Assembly (NCBI RefSeq): GCF_900115145.1
Contig: NZ_FOVL01000010.1
Span: forward strand, 62,001 to 126,000
Direction of reading: 5' to 3'
DNA from: Salegentibacter flavus
GTDB lineage: Bacteria; Bacteroidota; Bacteroidia; Flavobacteriales; Flavobacteriaceae
Length of the DNA stretch: 64,000 bases
The notes beneath the pieces are model-generated. The model was not told where the DNA came from, made no database searches, and saw only the letters and a program-made list of their open reading frames with translations. Below, piece after piece: positions 43,910 to 54,456 of this stretch (its first letter is position 1; every line of letters begins with the position of its first letter). Both the position numbers and the translations under genes were made by a program.

Positions 43910-44992
43910 ATGAAGAATAAAAATTATTATGCGATTCTAATGGCCGGGGGAGTGGGTTCCCGATTCTGGCCTGCGAGTACTCAGGCTAATCCAAAACAGT
44001 TTCAGGATATTCTTGGCTCCGGGAAAAGTCTTATCCAAACCACTTTTGGACGCCTATCCAAAATTATTCCGCAGGAAAATATATATATCCTTACCAATAA
44101 GGATTATACAAACCTGGTTAAAGAACACCTGCCACAGGTGAAGGAAGAACAGATAGTTCCCGAGCCTGCTATGAGAAATACGGCCCCAAGTATTTTGCTG
44201 GGTGCTCTAAAAATCAGAAAAAAAAATAAAGATGCGCTTATTCTGGTAGCCCCAAGCGACCACTGGATTGATGATGATTTGGATTTTTCTGAAAATGTGG
44301 AAGCCGGATTTAACGCAGTTGCTGAAGATGATAAACTTATAACCCTGGGTATAAGTCCTCATTTTCCTAATACCGGTTACGGTTATATTAAATATAATCC
44401 CGAAGAGGCCACAAGGCTCTCCAGAGTAGAGGATTTTACTGAAAAACCTAATTTTAAAAAAGCAGAAGAGTTTTTGAAAAGTGGTAATTATCTATGGAAT
44501 GCCGGGATATTTATCTGGAGCGCAGCCTTCATTATCGATTCTTTCGAAAAGTACCTTCCCGAGATGTACCGACTTTTTGAAAAAGGAGATCGACTCTGGA
44601 ATACGGGTAAAGAAGGGGAATTTCTTGAAAAGAACTATGGACTGGCCGATAATATTTCAATTGATTATGGCATCCTGGAAAAATCAGACAAAGTTTTTGT
44701 GATTCCGGTGGATTTTAAATGGAACGATCTGGGTACCTGGGGAAGTCTGGAGCGAGAACTTCCGCAAGATGAATTAAAAAATACTGTAGTGAATTCCAGA
44801 TTGCTGCCCCTGGATTCTTCAGGAAATATAGTAAGTACTCAAAGCGGGAAGGTTGTGGTGCTCGATGGAATCCATGATTATATAATTGTGGAGACTTCTG
44901 AAGTTTTATTACTGCTTCCTAAGAATAAAGAACAATCAATAAAAGAGCTCAGGGATAAAGTTCAGGAGCGTTTTGGAAATAACTTAGGCTGA
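43910..44992 (+). CDS. manC: Mannose-1-phosphate guanylyltransferase
   Basis: A 360-residue nucleotidyltransferase making GDP-mannose from mannose-1-phosphate and GTP, a precursor for surface polysaccharides. The signature motif MAGGVGSRFWPAS and the FTEKP segment are present, with NAGIFIWSA and a catalytic VDFKWNDLGTW. It lacks the extra isomerase domain of bifunctional ManC proteins. Spacing of 3 bp upstream and 4 bp downstream fits an operon. Confidence 0.95.
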   Translation: MKNKNYYAILMAGGVGSRFWPASTQANPKQFQDILGSGKSLIQTTFGRLSKIIPQENIYILTNKDYTNLVKEHLPQVKEEQIVPEPAMRNTAPSILLGALKIRKKNKDALILVAPSDHWIDDDLDFSENVEAGFNAVAEDDKLITLGISPHFPNTGYGYIKYNPEEATRLSRVEDFTEKPNFKKAEEFLKSGNYLWNAGIFIWSAAFIIDSFEKYLPEMYRLFEKGDRLWNTGKEGEFLEKNYGLADNISIDYGILEKSDKVFVIPVDFKWNDLGTWGSLERELPQDELKNTVVNSRLLPLDSSGNIVSTQSGKVVVLDGIHDYIIVETSEVLLLLPKNKEQSIKELRDKVQERFGNNLG

Positions 44993-44996
44993 TTAC

Positions 44997-46418
44997 ATGG
45001 ATAACAATCAACCCGGTAACGATAAGGCTCATGTAACCGAATTGCGGAAAAACGCACATGGTTTCTTTGAGAATTTGAAAATATTCATCCGGGATCTTCT
45101 GGAGATCCGGGATGATACCGATAGGGAGTCTACCGTCGAAGCCGTTAAAAAGGATATTTCTTTCAAAGGGCATAATGCCTGGATTCTCATCTTTTCCATA
45201 TTTGTAGCTTCAGTTGGGCTTAACGTGAGCAGCACCGCGGTGGTGATTGGAGCGATGTTGATCTCACCTTTAATGGGACCCATTGTTGGGGTAGGCATGT
45301 CGGTTGCTATAAATGATGTTATTACCCTTCGGAAATCTTTTGTTAACCTTGGTGTAATGGTTGGTTTGAGTGTGCTCACAGCATATATTTATTTTCTTAT
45401 TTCGCCCGTCAAAGAAGAAACTCCTGAGCTTATTGCCCGTACTTATCCTACCATTTTGGATGTGTTGGTTGCTATTTTTGGTGGTTTGGCCTTAATAGTG
45501 GCTAAAACCAAAAAAGGAACCATTGCCAGTGTGATCCTTGGGGTTGCTATTGCTACTGCGCTTATGCCACCCTTATGTACAGTAGGATATGGGCTGGCTA
45601 TTGCCAATTGGTCTTACGCAGGGGGAGCCTTATATTTATTTTCAATAAATGCCGTCTTCATTGCTCTTTCAACCTTCGTAGTGACAAAGCTTTTAGGTTT
45701 TCCCCTGGTTAAATATGCCAATAGCCGAAAGCGTCGGCGTACTGCCCAGATTGCTTCAACAATCGCGATAATTGTTATGATTCCCAGTGTGATCCTCTTT
45801 GTAAATCTGCTGCAAAAGCAACTTTTTGAATCTAAATCAAGAGAGTTTATTAACGAAGTGGTTCGTTACAGTGGAGCTGAGACCATTAAATTTACGCAGG
45901 ATTATCAGGAAAAGACCATTGATGTTTACCTTATAGGGCAAAGGGTGCCTCAAGGAACTATTGAAACCTGGAAGGAGCAAATGGGAAGCGTGGAAGCTCT
46001 TAAGGAATCTGAATTAATCGTGCACCAGGGAGAAAGAGGTGGAGATATAAACGAGCTAAGTAGCCAGGTTCGAAGTGGAATTCTGGAAGATCTCTACGTT
46101 CGTAACCAGGAGATTATTGAAGATAAGGATGCCCGAATTGTGCTTTTGGAAAATGAACTCAGTAAATTCCGGGGAGATAACTTCTCATTTCCCGATTTAA
46201 GTAAAGAAATAAGGATCAATTACAGCGAAATTCAGGAGCTTGGTTATTCTAATCTCATCTCTACAAATTTCGATAAAACCGATACGATTCCCACTTTTAC
46301 AGTAACCTGGGATCCGGGTATTTCGGCTGCAAAAAGAAATCAAGAAAAAGAAAAATTTGAATCCTGGCTAAAAGTGAGGCTAAAGCTGGATACCCTGGCG
46401 GTGAAAACAGTGAATTAA
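44997..46418 (+). CDS. DUF389 (TIGR00341-type) membrane protein
   Basis: A 473-residue protein with a soluble N-terminus (about 55 residues), five or six helices (about residues 57-270) with the characteristic GAMLISPLMGPI and ATALMPPLCTVGY segments, and a long soluble C-terminal region (about 285-473). Function of the family is unknown. It is the last gene of the rightward run and overlaps the convergent Mla-type ATPase gene by 4 bp. Confidence 0.9.
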   Translation: MDNNQPGNDKAHVTELRKNAHGFFENLKIFIRDLLEIRDDTDRESTVEAVKKDISFKGHNAWILIFSIFVASVGLNVSSTAVVIGAMLISPLMGPIVGVGMSVAINDVITLRKSFVNLGVMVGLSVLTAYIYFLISPVKEETPELIARTYPTILDVLVAIFGGLALIVAKTKKGTIASVILGVAIATALMPPLCTVGYGLAIANWSYAGGALYLFSINAVFIALSTFVVTKLLGFPLVKYANSRKRRRTAQIASTIAIIVMIPSVILFVNLLQKQLFESKSREFINEVVRYSGAETIKFTQDYQEKTIDVYLIGQRVPQGTIETWKEQMGSVEALKESELIVHQGERGGDINELSSQVRSGILEDLYVRNQEIIEDKDARIVLLENELSKFRGDNFSFPDLSKEIRINYSEIQELGYSNLISTNFDKTDTIPTFTVTWDPGISAAKRNQEKEKFESWLKVRLKLDTLAVKTVN

Positions 46419-47179
46419 AGTCCTTTTAACTGGGCGGTTCTGACCTTTTTAAAGAGATTAGAAGAATAAATAAAATCGGTTACTGTTTCGTCCTCGGTTT
46501 TAAATACCTGATCCTTATCACCTTTCCAGGCTAAGACTCCGTCTTTCAAAAAAGCTATATTTTCACCTATTTCGAGTACAGAGTTCATATCGTGGGTAAT
46601 AATCACCGTGGTGATGTCATATTCCCGGGTGATTTCCTGGATAAGATTATCTATAACCGTAGCTGTTTTTGGGTCAAGCCCTGAGTTTGGTTCATCACAG
46701 AACAAGTATTTGGGACGGTTTACAATTGCCCGGGCGATGGAAACCCGTTTCTGCATCCCTCCACTAATTTCTGAGGGATATTTTTTTTCACTGCCATCAA
46801 GATTTACGCGCTTTAGTACTTCGTTAACCCGCGTCATTAACTTGCTCCTGCTTTGTTTAGTGAACATGCGTAAGGGGAAAAGCACATTCTCTTCAACGGT
46901 CATCGAATCAAAAAGAGCCCCGCCCTGAAAAACCATTCCTATTTGCTTACTAAGGTCTTTCTTTTCATCTTCACTAAATTCTGTATAGGGTTTGCCATCA
47001 TATTCAATTACCCCTTGATCCGGGAGGAAAAGACCCAGCATGCATTTCAGTAAAACACTTTTACCCGAGCCTGACTGGCCAATGATTAAGTTGGTTTTCC
47101 CACGTTCAAAGACAAAATCTATTCCCTTTAAAACTTCTTCCCCGTCAAAGGCTTTATGTATATTCTTAACTTCTATCAT
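46415..47179 (-). CDS. mlaF: Mla-type ABC transporter ATP-binding protein
   Basis: A 254-residue ATPase with Walker A GQSGSGKSVLLK, Q-loop GMVFQGGALFDS, signature SGGMQKR, Walker B YLFCDEP and the switch His in ITHD. The sequence pattern and pairing with an MlaE-type permease indicate a lipid-transport system that maintains outer-membrane asymmetry. The substrate-binding MCE protein is not adjacent. Confidence 0.94.
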   Translation of the reverse strand: MIEVKNIHKAFDGEEVLKGIDFVFERGKTNLIIGQSGSGKSVLLKCMLGLFLPDQGVIEYDGKPYTEFSEDEKKDLSKQIGMVFQGGALFDSMTVEENVLFPLRMFTKQSRSKLMTRVNEVLKRVNLDGSEKKYPSEISGGMQKRVSIARAIVNRPKYLFCDEPNSGLDPKTATVIDNLIQEITREYDITTVIITHDMNSVLEIGENIAFLKDGVLAWKGDKDQVFKTEDETVTDFIYSSNLFKKVRTAQLKGL

Positions 47180-47182
47180 CGC

Positions 47183-47920
47183 CTAACTTAATAATAATTG
47201 GGTTACTATATAATTGGTTACAATAATCACCACACTCGTCCATACGAAGGAGGTGGTACTGGCCTGGCCTACTTCTAAGGCTCCGCCTTTCATATAATAG
47301 CCGTGATAAGCCGGGACCGTGGCGAGGATGAAGGCAAATAAAAATGTTTTTACAAAAGCATAAGTGAGATGAAATGGATCAAAATCATCCTGAAGCCCTT
47401 CTATGAAAGCATCTGGACCTACAAAGCCTCCCAGAACCGCAGCAGTATAGGCCCCAACAATTCCAAGAAACATTGCGATAGCGATAACAAACGGATAAGT
47501 GAGCATCGCGATCACTTTTGGAAAAATCAGGTAATTCAGGGAGTTAATTCCCATTACTTCCAGGGCATCTATTTGTTCGGTAACGTTCATAGACCCAATA
47601 CTGGAAGTGATATAAGACCCTACTTTCCCCGCCATAATAATGGAGATGAAAGTTGGAGCAAACTCAAGAATCACCGATTGCCTTGCAGCATATGCTACCA
47701 GTGTCTTTGGGATTAATGGATTGGTGAGATTGAGAGCGGTTTGAATTGCGACTACACCTCCTATGAAAAAGGAAAGGAAAGCTACGATTCCGAGAGAGCT
47801 TATAATAAGATCGTCTATTTCCTTAAAAATAAGGTCTTTAAGAACCGATCTTTTGGTCATCCGGCCAAAAACCCCTTTCAGCATTAAGAAATATTCTCCA
47901 ATGGAGTGCAAATAGTTCAT
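47183..47920 (-). CDS. mlaE: MlaE-family ABC transporter permease
   Basis: A 245-residue membrane protein with five or six helices and the MlaE family segments (VAIQTALNL, LEFAPTFISIIMAGKVGSYI and MGINSLNYLIFPKV). It forms the phospholipid-transport complex with the downstream ATPase, from which it is separated by 3 bp. An MCE-domain partner is expected elsewhere in the genome. Confidence 0.94.
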   Translation of the reverse strand: MNYLHSIGEYFLMLKGVFGRMTKRSVLKDLIFKEIDDLIISSLGIVAFLSFFIGGVVAIQTALNLTNPLIPKTLVAYAARQSVILEFAPTFISIIMAGKVGSYITSSIGSMNVTEQIDALEVMGINSLNYLIFPKVIAMLTYPFVIAIAMFLGIVGAYTAAVLGGFVGPDAFIEGLQDDFDPFHLTYAFVKTFLFAFILATVPAYHGYYMKGGALEVGQASTTSFVWTSVVIIVTNYIVTQLLLS

Positions 47921-48027
47921 TCACCAGTTTTTGTAAAGCTAAAATAGTAAAAAATCAGTCCAAAGTATTTAACGTAGAATTAAACTTTAGCTGTGGAAGT
48001 ATAGTATATTTAAGGTACTCCAAAAAA

Positions 48028-48891
48028 TTATAAAATGGAAAATAACTTACTGCGCATCTTTTCCCAGCGCAGTTTTCTTATAAAACTGCCTTCTTCTTCA
48101 TTTACAAGAAAAGGCCGTTTTTCTTTTTTAGCCTTGAAAAAACCTTGCATATAATCGCTGAAAAAGGAGAGTTCTCCTTTTTTTAGAGCGAGTTTTGCGG
48201 AAGCTATCACACTTATTATAAAACCATAACGCAGCCTGTAGAAGGCTTCACCCTGTTTGTATTTTGAAGATTTATTATAGTTTTTTCCGGTGGGTTTAAG
48301 ATGTTTTACCAATAGGCTGTCGTCGGTTTTTATTTTCCAACCATAGTATTGTGCCAGCAGCTCGTCTAATGTGTCCCATCCCATTGCAGGTTTTAGTCCG
48401 TCTAAATCCTTGAAACAGGCTTTCCTGTAAGTTTTTAATGCACCGCGAATATGATCTTTTCCGGTGAGGTTTTCCAGGATCCATTCTCCGTGCTTCTCTA
48501 TAACGCAGAATCCACCAACCATCCCGATTTTGGGATCTTCCTGAAAATGTTTTGTAATGACCTCCAGGTAGTTTTTCGGGAAAATTAGATCTGCATCAAA
48601 TTTACAGATAAGCTCGTAATCTTCATCAAGGCTTTCCAAGCCTTTATTAAAAGCATTTATCACTTTGCTTCCCGGCAGGTGAATTTTTTCTCTGTCTGAA
48701 GGATTTTTTATCAGCGATATTTCGGGATATTTTGAAGCGAATTCTGCTACAATATTCGGAGTATTATCAGTAGATCCATCATCCACAACTACTATTCTAT
48801 TTGCCTTAGAAGTTTGGTCGATTAAAGACTGAAGGGTTTCGCCAATAAAACCGGCTTCGTTATATGCGGGAATGATAATGTAAATTTTCAA
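48028..48891 (-). CDS. Glycosyltransferase family 2
   Basis: A 287-residue GT-A fold enzyme with the N-terminal IIPAYNEAGFIGETL, the DDGSTDN nucleotide-binding motif and the FDADLIFP metal-binding DxD. It would transfer a sugar from a nucleotide donor to a surface lipid or polysaccharide. It ends a leftward run of three genes with a methyltransferase and a KAS III-like protein. The product is unknown. Confidence 0.9.
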   Translation of the reverse strand: MKIYIIIPAYNEAGFIGETLQSLIDQTSKANRIVVVDDGSTDNTPNIVAEFASKYPEISLIKNPSDREKIHLPGSKVINAFNKGLESLDEDYELICKFDADLIFPKNYLEVITKHFQEDPKIGMVGGFCVIEKHGEWILENLTGKDHIRGALKTYRKACFKDLDGLKPAMGWDTLDELLAQYYGWKIKTDDSLLVKHLKPTGKNYNKSSKYKQGEAFYRLRYGFIISVIASAKLALKKGELSFFSDYMQGFFKAKKEKRPFLVNEEEGSFIRKLRWEKMRSKLFSIL

Positions 48892-48942
48892 ATGCTGAAA
48901 TTTAAAAGTTGCTGCTATTAAACTCCAAAAGAATAATTTCGC

Positions 48943-49464
48943 TTAGGTTCTTTCAGCATAAATGGCATAGTATCTTGGAGTAAAATATCTTAGAACAGGC
49001 CTAAATCCCAATTTGTTAACCGGATTCGTCCATTTTTTTCTGCTTTTAATGGTCCAGCCGGCCTTTTCCAAAAGCCAGTCAAATTGCCAATCTTCAAATT
49101 CGTGAAAATGCCGGTCGCGCATATCGGTTTTACTCCGGTATGCACTGGAAAACCATAGTTTAAGAGGGACAGTCGCCACTAATTTATTAGCCTTAATGTT
49201 TGCTAAAACATTGTATGGTGCCACTAAATGTTCAAAAATTTCAAAAGCCGTAACTACATTATATGTTGAAGTTTGCACCGCCTCAGTATTAAGATCCAGA
49301 TCTTCACCGGAAGTATTATCCACCTTAAAATTCCGCTCCCGCATCATTTTACTAAACGGATTTTCTACCCCTAGATCCAGTATTCTATCTGAAGGATCAA
49401 TGTGAGCTTCCAAAAATTCCATCGTTTTTTTATAACGTTTATTAGGGAAGCTATTTTCGTACAT
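48943..49464 (-). CDS. Class I SAM-dependent methyltransferase
   Basis: A 173-residue protein with the Rossmann SAM-binding motif I (ILDLGVENP, about residues 24-32), motif II and the post-motif segment NVVTAFEIFEHL. It is short for a stand-alone methyltransferase but covers the core. Only 1 bp separates it from the KAS III-like gene. Its substrate may be a product of the neighbouring enzymes. Confidence 0.85.
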   Translation of the reverse strand: MYENSFPNKRYKKTMEFLEAHIDPSDRILDLGVENPFSKMMRERNFKVDNTSGEDLDLNTEAVQTSTYNVVTAFEIFEHLVAPYNVLANIKANKLVATVPLKLWFSSAYRSKTDMRDRHFHEFEDWQFDWLLEKAGWTIKSRKKWTNPVNKLGFRPVLRYFTPRYYAIYAERT

Positions 49465-49465
49465 T

Positions 49466-50524
49466 TTAGTATTGGTATACGATGGCGTTGATATTCATCC
49501 CGGCTCCTACACTGGCAAACATCACCACATCACCTTTATTGAGATTTTGATCGGCGATTTTACCTTTGCGGACGAGGTCAAGAAGTGTTGGCACTGTAGC
49601 CACACTACTGTTTCCTAATTCCTGGATAGTCATCGGCATTATATGATCTGGCACAGGTTCTTTGTGTATTTTGTAGAAACGCTTGATTATGGCATCATCC
49701 ATCTTCTCGTTGGCCTGATGTATAAATATTTTTTTAAGGTCTTTTATATCTTTACCACTTTTTTCAAGACAGGATTTCATCGCTGCAGGAACGTGACTCA
49801 AGGCGAATTCATAGATCTTGCGACCATTCATTTTAATATATCTTGTTTCATCAGTAGCCTCGGCATTGTTTGATTTGCCGAAGAAAATATAATTGGCTTC
49901 ACTAAAACTATGGGTAGCAGATTCATGGGAAAGAATTCCACCTTCCTCTTCAGTGGCTTCCAGAACCGCAGCTCCGGCTCCATCTGAAAATATCATAGAA
50001 TCCCTGTCGTGATGGTCTACCACACGGGATAAAGCTTCGGCACCAATAACCAGGCATTTTTTAGCCATCCCTGCCTTGATAAAAGCCTGGGCCTGTATCA
50101 TTCCTTCGATCCAGCCCGGACATCCGAAAAGAACATCATAGCCAACACACTTAGGATTTTTGATACGTAAATTATATTTAACTCTGGTGGCAAGGCTTGG
50201 CACCGTATCGCTTTGAGGGTTTTTAAACTTAACATCACCATAGTTATGGGCAACGATTATGTAGTCTAAAGTTTCCGGATCGGTTTTAGCATCTTCCAAA
50301 GCCCTTTGAGCCGCTAGTGTCGCTATATCCGAGGTATTCAGATTGTCTTCGACATACCTTCTTTCCTCAATTCCCGTGATTGCTTTGAATTTTTCAATCG
50401 TGGTTTTATTATCATGCGGAAAACCAGAACCATCAGTATTCAAAAACTCATGCTCTTGAAAATCGGCATTCTTGGTGATTATGTTAGGAATATAACTTCC
50501 TGTGCCGCTTATTTTTATATTCAT
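49466..50524 (-). CDS. 3-oxoacyl-ACP synthase III-like (FabH family) protein
   Basis: A 352-residue thiolase-fold enzyme with the complete KAS III triad: Cys in FGCPGWIEG, His in IFIHQANEK and Asn in GNSSVATVPT. Housekeeping FabH initiates fatty-acid synthesis, but this one is clustered with a methyltransferase and glycosyltransferase rather than with fab genes and is longer than the usual ~330 residues, so a dedicated lipid or secondary product is possible. The family is certain, the pathway not. Confidence 0.92.
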   Translation of the reverse strand: MNIKISGTGSYIPNIITKNADFQEHEFLNTDGSGFPHDNKTTIEKFKAITGIEERRYVEDNLNTSDIATLAAQRALEDAKTDPETLDYIIVAHNYGDVKFKNPQSDTVPSLATRVKYNLRIKNPKCVGYDVLFGCPGWIEGMIQAQAFIKAGMAKKCLVIGAEALSRVVDHHDRDSMIFSDGAGAAVLEATEEEGGILSHESATHSFSEANYIFFGKSNNAEATDETRYIKMNGRKIYEFALSHVPAAMKSCLEKSGKDIKDLKKIFIHQANEKMDDAIIKRFYKIHKEPVPDHIMPMTIQELGNSSVATVPTLLDLVRKGKIADQNLNKGDVVMFASVGAGMNINAIVYQY

Positions 50525-50613
50525 ATGTCCGGGGCTTATCGGTTTAAAAACTAAATTAATAAAATGATCGGTAAAAGATATCTAATCCGAATTTAATTTA
50601 CTTATTAAGACGA

Positions 50614-50649
50614 AAAATTAAGGCGAAACTTTCGTTTCGCCTTAATTTT
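50614..50649 (-). terminator. Strong terminator after gcvP
   Basis: A 16-bp perfect stem (50614-50629 with 50634-50649, core AAGGCGAAAC/GTTTCGCCTT) around TTTC, next to the gcvP stop codon. A and T runs on its flanks let it also work in reverse. Confidence 0.9.
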
Positions 50650-53499
50650 TTATGCTTCGGCGTATTCCTCAGTAGGAGGGCAGGAGCACATTAAATTTCT
50701 ATCTCCAAAGGCTTCATCTACTCGTCTTACACTAGGCCAGAATTTATTATCGGCTATGTAATCCAGCGGGAATGCCGCTTTTTGTCTCGAATAAGAGAAT
50801 TTCCACTCATCTGAAGTAAGCATCGCTACTGTATGCGGTGCATTTTTCAACATGTTATCGGTATCATCTGCCGAGGTTTCTTCAATTTCCTTTCTAATAG
50901 AGATCAAAGCATCGCAAAAACGGTCTAGCTCGGCCTTGCTTTCGCTTTCCGTAGGTTCTATCATCAAGGTTCCTGCCACAGGGAAGGAAACTGTAGGAGA
51001 ATGGAAGCCATAATCGATAAGGCGTTTTGCGATATCGGTTACCTCAATTCCATTTGCTTTAAAAGGCCTGCAATCCAGGATCATCTCATGGGCTGCTCTA
51101 CCTCTTTCTCCTGAATAAAGGGTTTTGAAATGTTCGTTCAATCTTTCTTTTACGTAATTGGCATTCAGAATAGCATATTCAGTGGCTTTCTGTAGACCTT
51201 TGCTTCCAAGCATTTTGATGTAACCATAAGAGATCAAACACACCAGGGAAGAACCCCAGGGAGCAGAAGAGATTGCACCAATGGCTTGTTCTCCTCCGGT
51301 TTTAACTACCGGGTTGCCCGGCAGGAATGGTTTTAATTGTTCGGCTACACAAATAGGTCCAACTCCGGGACCGCCACCACCATGGGGGATAGCAAAAGTC
51401 TTGTGTAAATTCAGATGACAAACATCAGCGCCAATTACACCTGGATTGGTTAAGCCAACCTGGGCGTTCATATTGGCTCCGTCCATATAAACCTGCCCGC
51501 CGTTATCGTGAATAATAGTGGTGATCTCGCGAATAGCCGATTCAAATACTCCATGTGTTGAAGGATATGTAACCATAAGAGCTGCTAAATTATCCTTATG
51601 CTCGATAGCTTTTTCCCTGAGATCATCTACATCAATATTTCCATTTTCAGAGGCTTTGGTCACCACCACTTTCATTCCGGCCATTACTGCAGAAGCAGGA
51701 TTAGTCCCGTGAGCCGATGAAGGGATAAGACAGATATTTCTGTGTCCTTCTCCGCGCGATTCGTGGTAAGCTCTAATCACCATCAAGCCCGCATATTCTC
51801 CCTGGGCACCCGAATTTGGCTGCAAAGAGGTTGCCGAAAATCCGGTAATCTCGTTAAGTTGCTTCTCTAATTCACGCAACACAAAATGATAACCTTCTGC
51901 CTGATCAACCGGAACAAAGGGATGAATATTTCCCCATTGCGGATTGCTAAGCGGCAACATTTCTGAAGCTGCATTCAGTTTCATCGTGCAGGATCCCAGT
52001 GAGATCATGGAATGATTGAGGGAAAGATCTTTGCGCTCCAGCTTTTTGATGTAACGCATCAATTCGGTTTCAGAATGATAAGTGTTGAAAACCTCGTGAG
52101 TTAGGAAATCGGTTTTACGTTTTAATTCAGCAGGAATCTTTTCTTCCTCTGAAAGTTCTTCTAAAGGAGTTGTTTCTTTCGCAGCAAGTTGAGCGAAAAC
52201 AGCAACAATATTATTGAGGTCCTCAAGGTTGGTGGTTTCGTTTAGCGAGATAAGCACCGTTTCGGCATCCGGATAAAAGAAGTTTATCTCTTTTTTCTCT
52301 GCGATTTCTTTTACGCTGCTGGCATTAGCCTTGATCTGTAACGTGTCAAAATAGGTGGAGTTCACCTGGTCAAATCCTAATTCCTTAAGTTCTTTCTCCA
52401 GACTTACCGCTGAAGCGTGAACGGTATCTGCGATATATTTTAATCCATTGGGACCGTGGTAAACCGCGTACATTCCTGCCATTACAGCCAGCAGTACTTG
52501 TGCGGTACAGATGTTTGAAGTGGCCTTGTCGCGTTTAATGTGTTGCTCGCGGGTTTGCAGGGCCATTCGCAGGGCCTGGTTGCCATCCATATCTTTAGTC
52601 ACCCCAATAATCCTTCCGGGGATATTTCTTTTGTATTCTTCTTTGGTCGCGAAGAAAGCCGCGTGAGGCCCGCCGTAACCAAGAGGAATTCCAAAACGCT
52701 GGGTAGTACCAACTACCACATCAACCCCAAGTTCTCCCGGAGCCTGTAATTTTACAAGGCTGAGAATATCGGCTGCAACTGCGGTCTTTATTCCGGCATC
52801 CTGACATTTTGCGATAAAATCGGCATAATTGAATACTTGGCCAGATTTCCCTGGGTATTGAACCAAAGCTCCGAAATATTGCTCTGAAAATTCAAATTCT
52901 TCGTGATTGCCCACCACGATCTCTATCCCTAGAGGAATTGCGCGGGTTTCAATTAATGAAATGCTTTGCGGTAAAACTTCTTCAGAAACAAAGAATTTAT
53001 TTACGTTTTCCTTCTTCTGTTTGCGGTCTCTTAAAGCGTATAAAAGTGAAATTGCTTCTGCAGCCGCAGTAGACTCGTCAAGCAGAGAAGCGTTGGCGAT
53101 TTCCATACCCGTAAGGTCGCTCACCATTGTTTGGAAATTCAGAAGGGCTTCCAGTCTTCCCTGGGCGATCTCTGCCTGATAGGGAGTGTATGCCGTATAC
53201 CAACCCGGATTTTCCAAAATGTTTCGTTGAATCACAGCTGGCAAAATAGACTGGTGGTAACCGAGGCCTATATAACTCTTGAAAACCTTATTTTTAGCAG
53301 CAAGTTTTCCAATATGCTCGGCATATTGGTGTTCACTTAAAGCAGGAGGAAGGTTTAAAGGAGATTTTAAGCGGATGTCATCCGGAATTGTTTCATATAT
53401 TAATTGCTCGAGGGAGTCTAAGCCTATGGTTTGAAGCATGTCCTGTAGATTGCTTTCTTTAGGGCCTATATGGCGTAGTGCAAAAGAATCTGTTCTCAT
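50650..53499 (-). CDS. gcvP: Glycine dehydrogenase (decarboxylating), P-protein of the glycine cleavage system
   Basis: A 949-residue single-chain P-protein (fused P1 and P2 halves) that decarboxylates glycine with pyridoxal phosphate and passes the aminomethyl group to the H-protein lipoyl arm. The Schiff-base Lys lies in [14 protein letters not shown], followed by the Gly-rich GGPGVGP. N-terminal FALRHIGP and the C-terminal SCPPTEEY are family-typical. Length is normal. A promoter-like element lies at 53525-53532. Confidence 0.98.
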   Translation of the reverse strand: MRTDSFALRHIGPKESNLQDMLQTIGLDSLEQLIYETIPDDIRLKSPLNLPPALSEHQYAEHIGKLAAKNKVFKSYIGLGYHQSILPAVIQRNILENPGWYTAYTPYQAEIAQGRLEALLNFQTMVSDLTGMEIANASLLDESTAAAEAISLLYALRDRKQKKENVNKFFVSEEVLPQSISLIETRAIPLGIEIVVGNHEEFEFSEQYFGALVQYPGKSGQVFNYADFIAKCQDAGIKTAVAADILSLVKLQAPGELGVDVVVGTTQRFGIPLGYGGPHAAFFATKEEYKRNIPGRIIGVTKDMDGNQALRMALQTREQHIKRDKATSNICTAQVLLAVMAGMYAVYHGPNGLKYIADTVHASAVSLEKELKELGFDQVNSTYFDTLQIKANASSVKEIAEKKEINFFYPDAETVLISLNETTNLEDLNNIVAVFAQLAAKETTPLEELSEEEKIPAELKRKTDFLTHEVFNTYHSETELMRYIKKLERKDLSLNHSMISLGSCTMKLNAASEMLPLSNPQWGNIHPFVPVDQAEGYHFVLRELEKQLNEITGFSATSLQPNSGAQGEYAGLMVIRAYHESRGEGHRNICLIPSSAHGTNPASAVMAGMKVVVTKASENGNIDVDDLREKAIEHKDNLAALMVTYPSTHGVFESAIREITTIIHDNGGQVYMDGANMNAQVGLTNPGVIGADVCHLNLHKTFAIPHGGGGPGVGPICVAEQLKPFLPGNPVVKTGGEQAIGAISSAPWGSSLVCLISYGYIKMLGSKGLQKATEYAILNANYVKERLNEHFKTLYSGERGRAAHEMILDCRPFKANGIEVTDIAKRLIDYGFHSPTVSFPVAGTLMIEPTESESKAELDRFCDALISIRKEIEETSADDTDNMLKNAPHTVAMLTSDEWKFSYSRQKAAFPLDYIADNKFWPSVRRVDEAFGDRNLMCSCPPTEEYAEA

Positions 53500-53524
53500 T
53501 AAAATAAAGTTGTGTTTTGTGCTG

Positions 53525-53532
53525 CAAAATTA
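53525..53532 (-). promoter_or_regulatory. Putative -7 element for gcvP
   Basis: On the minus strand the sequence is TAATTTTG, an exact TAnnTTTG match 26 nt before the start codon. Confidence 0.45.
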
Positions 53533-53628
53533 CGGATTTTAAACTTAATTTTTTAAAATTTAAAGTTTAGACTTGTTAAGATTTTATCGTTTTTAACCAT
53601 CCGAATTCAGATTGCTTATTTTAGCACG

Positions 53629-54456
53629 GTGAAGCCTTTTAAGAATATTTTTGATCTGTATATAAACAGTAGTATCCATGTGGCTTTGGCGGTGGTTGCT
53701 TTAAGCTTATTGAGTTACCTGGAATATGGACTCAACCCGGATTCACTCCTGCTAATTTTTATCTTCTTCGGAAGTATTACCGGTTATAATTTTGTCAAAT
53801 ATGCCGGCCTTGCTAAACTGTATCACAGAAGCCTTGCCCGAAATCTCCGTTTCATCCAGGTGTTTTCCTTTTTGGTTTTCCTGGGTTTGGTTTATATGGC
53901 TTTTCTTCAAACCTGGGAAGTCCTATTGATGAGTGCTCTGCTGGGTGTTTTTACGCTTTTGTATGCAGCTCCTGTGCTAACGCAAAACAGGAATCTCCGG
54001 GATCTCGCCGGAATTAAAATATTGATCATCGCTTTGGTCTGGGCAGGGGTGAGTGTAATTCTCCCCCTGCTTGACCATCCTGAAGTCAGTTTACTGGATA
54101 AGATCCTTATGTTTTTTCAAAGAGCTCTCTTTATAATAGTGATCACCCTGCCCTTTGAAATCAGAGATCTGGAATTCGATTCAGAACATCTGGCTACTAT
54201 TCCGCAGAAAATTGGGATAAAAAAAACCCGCCTTTTGGGCTGGTTAATGCTGGTGGTAATTTTGGTGCTGGAAATTTTAAAAGAGGAATTTAATCCTGTA
54301 AATTTTAGTGCTCTTGCGGGAGTAGCCCTTTTAAGTGCTTATGCTCTGAAGCTGGCTGATAGAAAACAGTCGGCGTATTTTGCAGCTTTTTGGGTAGAAG
54401 CCGTGCCTATTGCCTGGTTAATTCTATGGTTCAGTTTGAAGATGATTTTTGCTTAG
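53629..54456 (+). CDS. UbiA-like prenyltransferase-family membrane protein
   Basis: A 275-residue polytopic protein with seven or eight helices. Two polar clusters recall the UbiA aspartate-rich motifs: GYNFVKYAGLAKL in the first half and FEIRDLEFDSEH in the second. The first lacks the canonical DxxxD pair, so prenyl transfer is not assured. It starts with GTG at 53629 and is divergent from gcvP. Its 3' end overlaps the small zinc-motif protein gene by 26 bp on the other strand. Confidence 0.7.
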   Translation: MKPFKNIFDLYINSSIHVALAVVALSLLSYLEYGLNPDSLLLIFIFFGSITGYNFVKYAGLAKLYHRSLARNLRFIQVFSFLVFLGLVYMAFLQTWEVLLMSALLGVFTLLYAAPVLTQNRNLRDLAGIKILIIALVWAGVSVILPLLDHPEVSLLDKILMFFQRALFIIVITLPFEIRDLEFDSEHLATIPQKIGIKKTRLLGWLMLVVILVLEILKEEFNPVNFSALAGVALLSAYALKLADRKQSAYFAAFWVEAVPIAWLILWFSLKMIFA

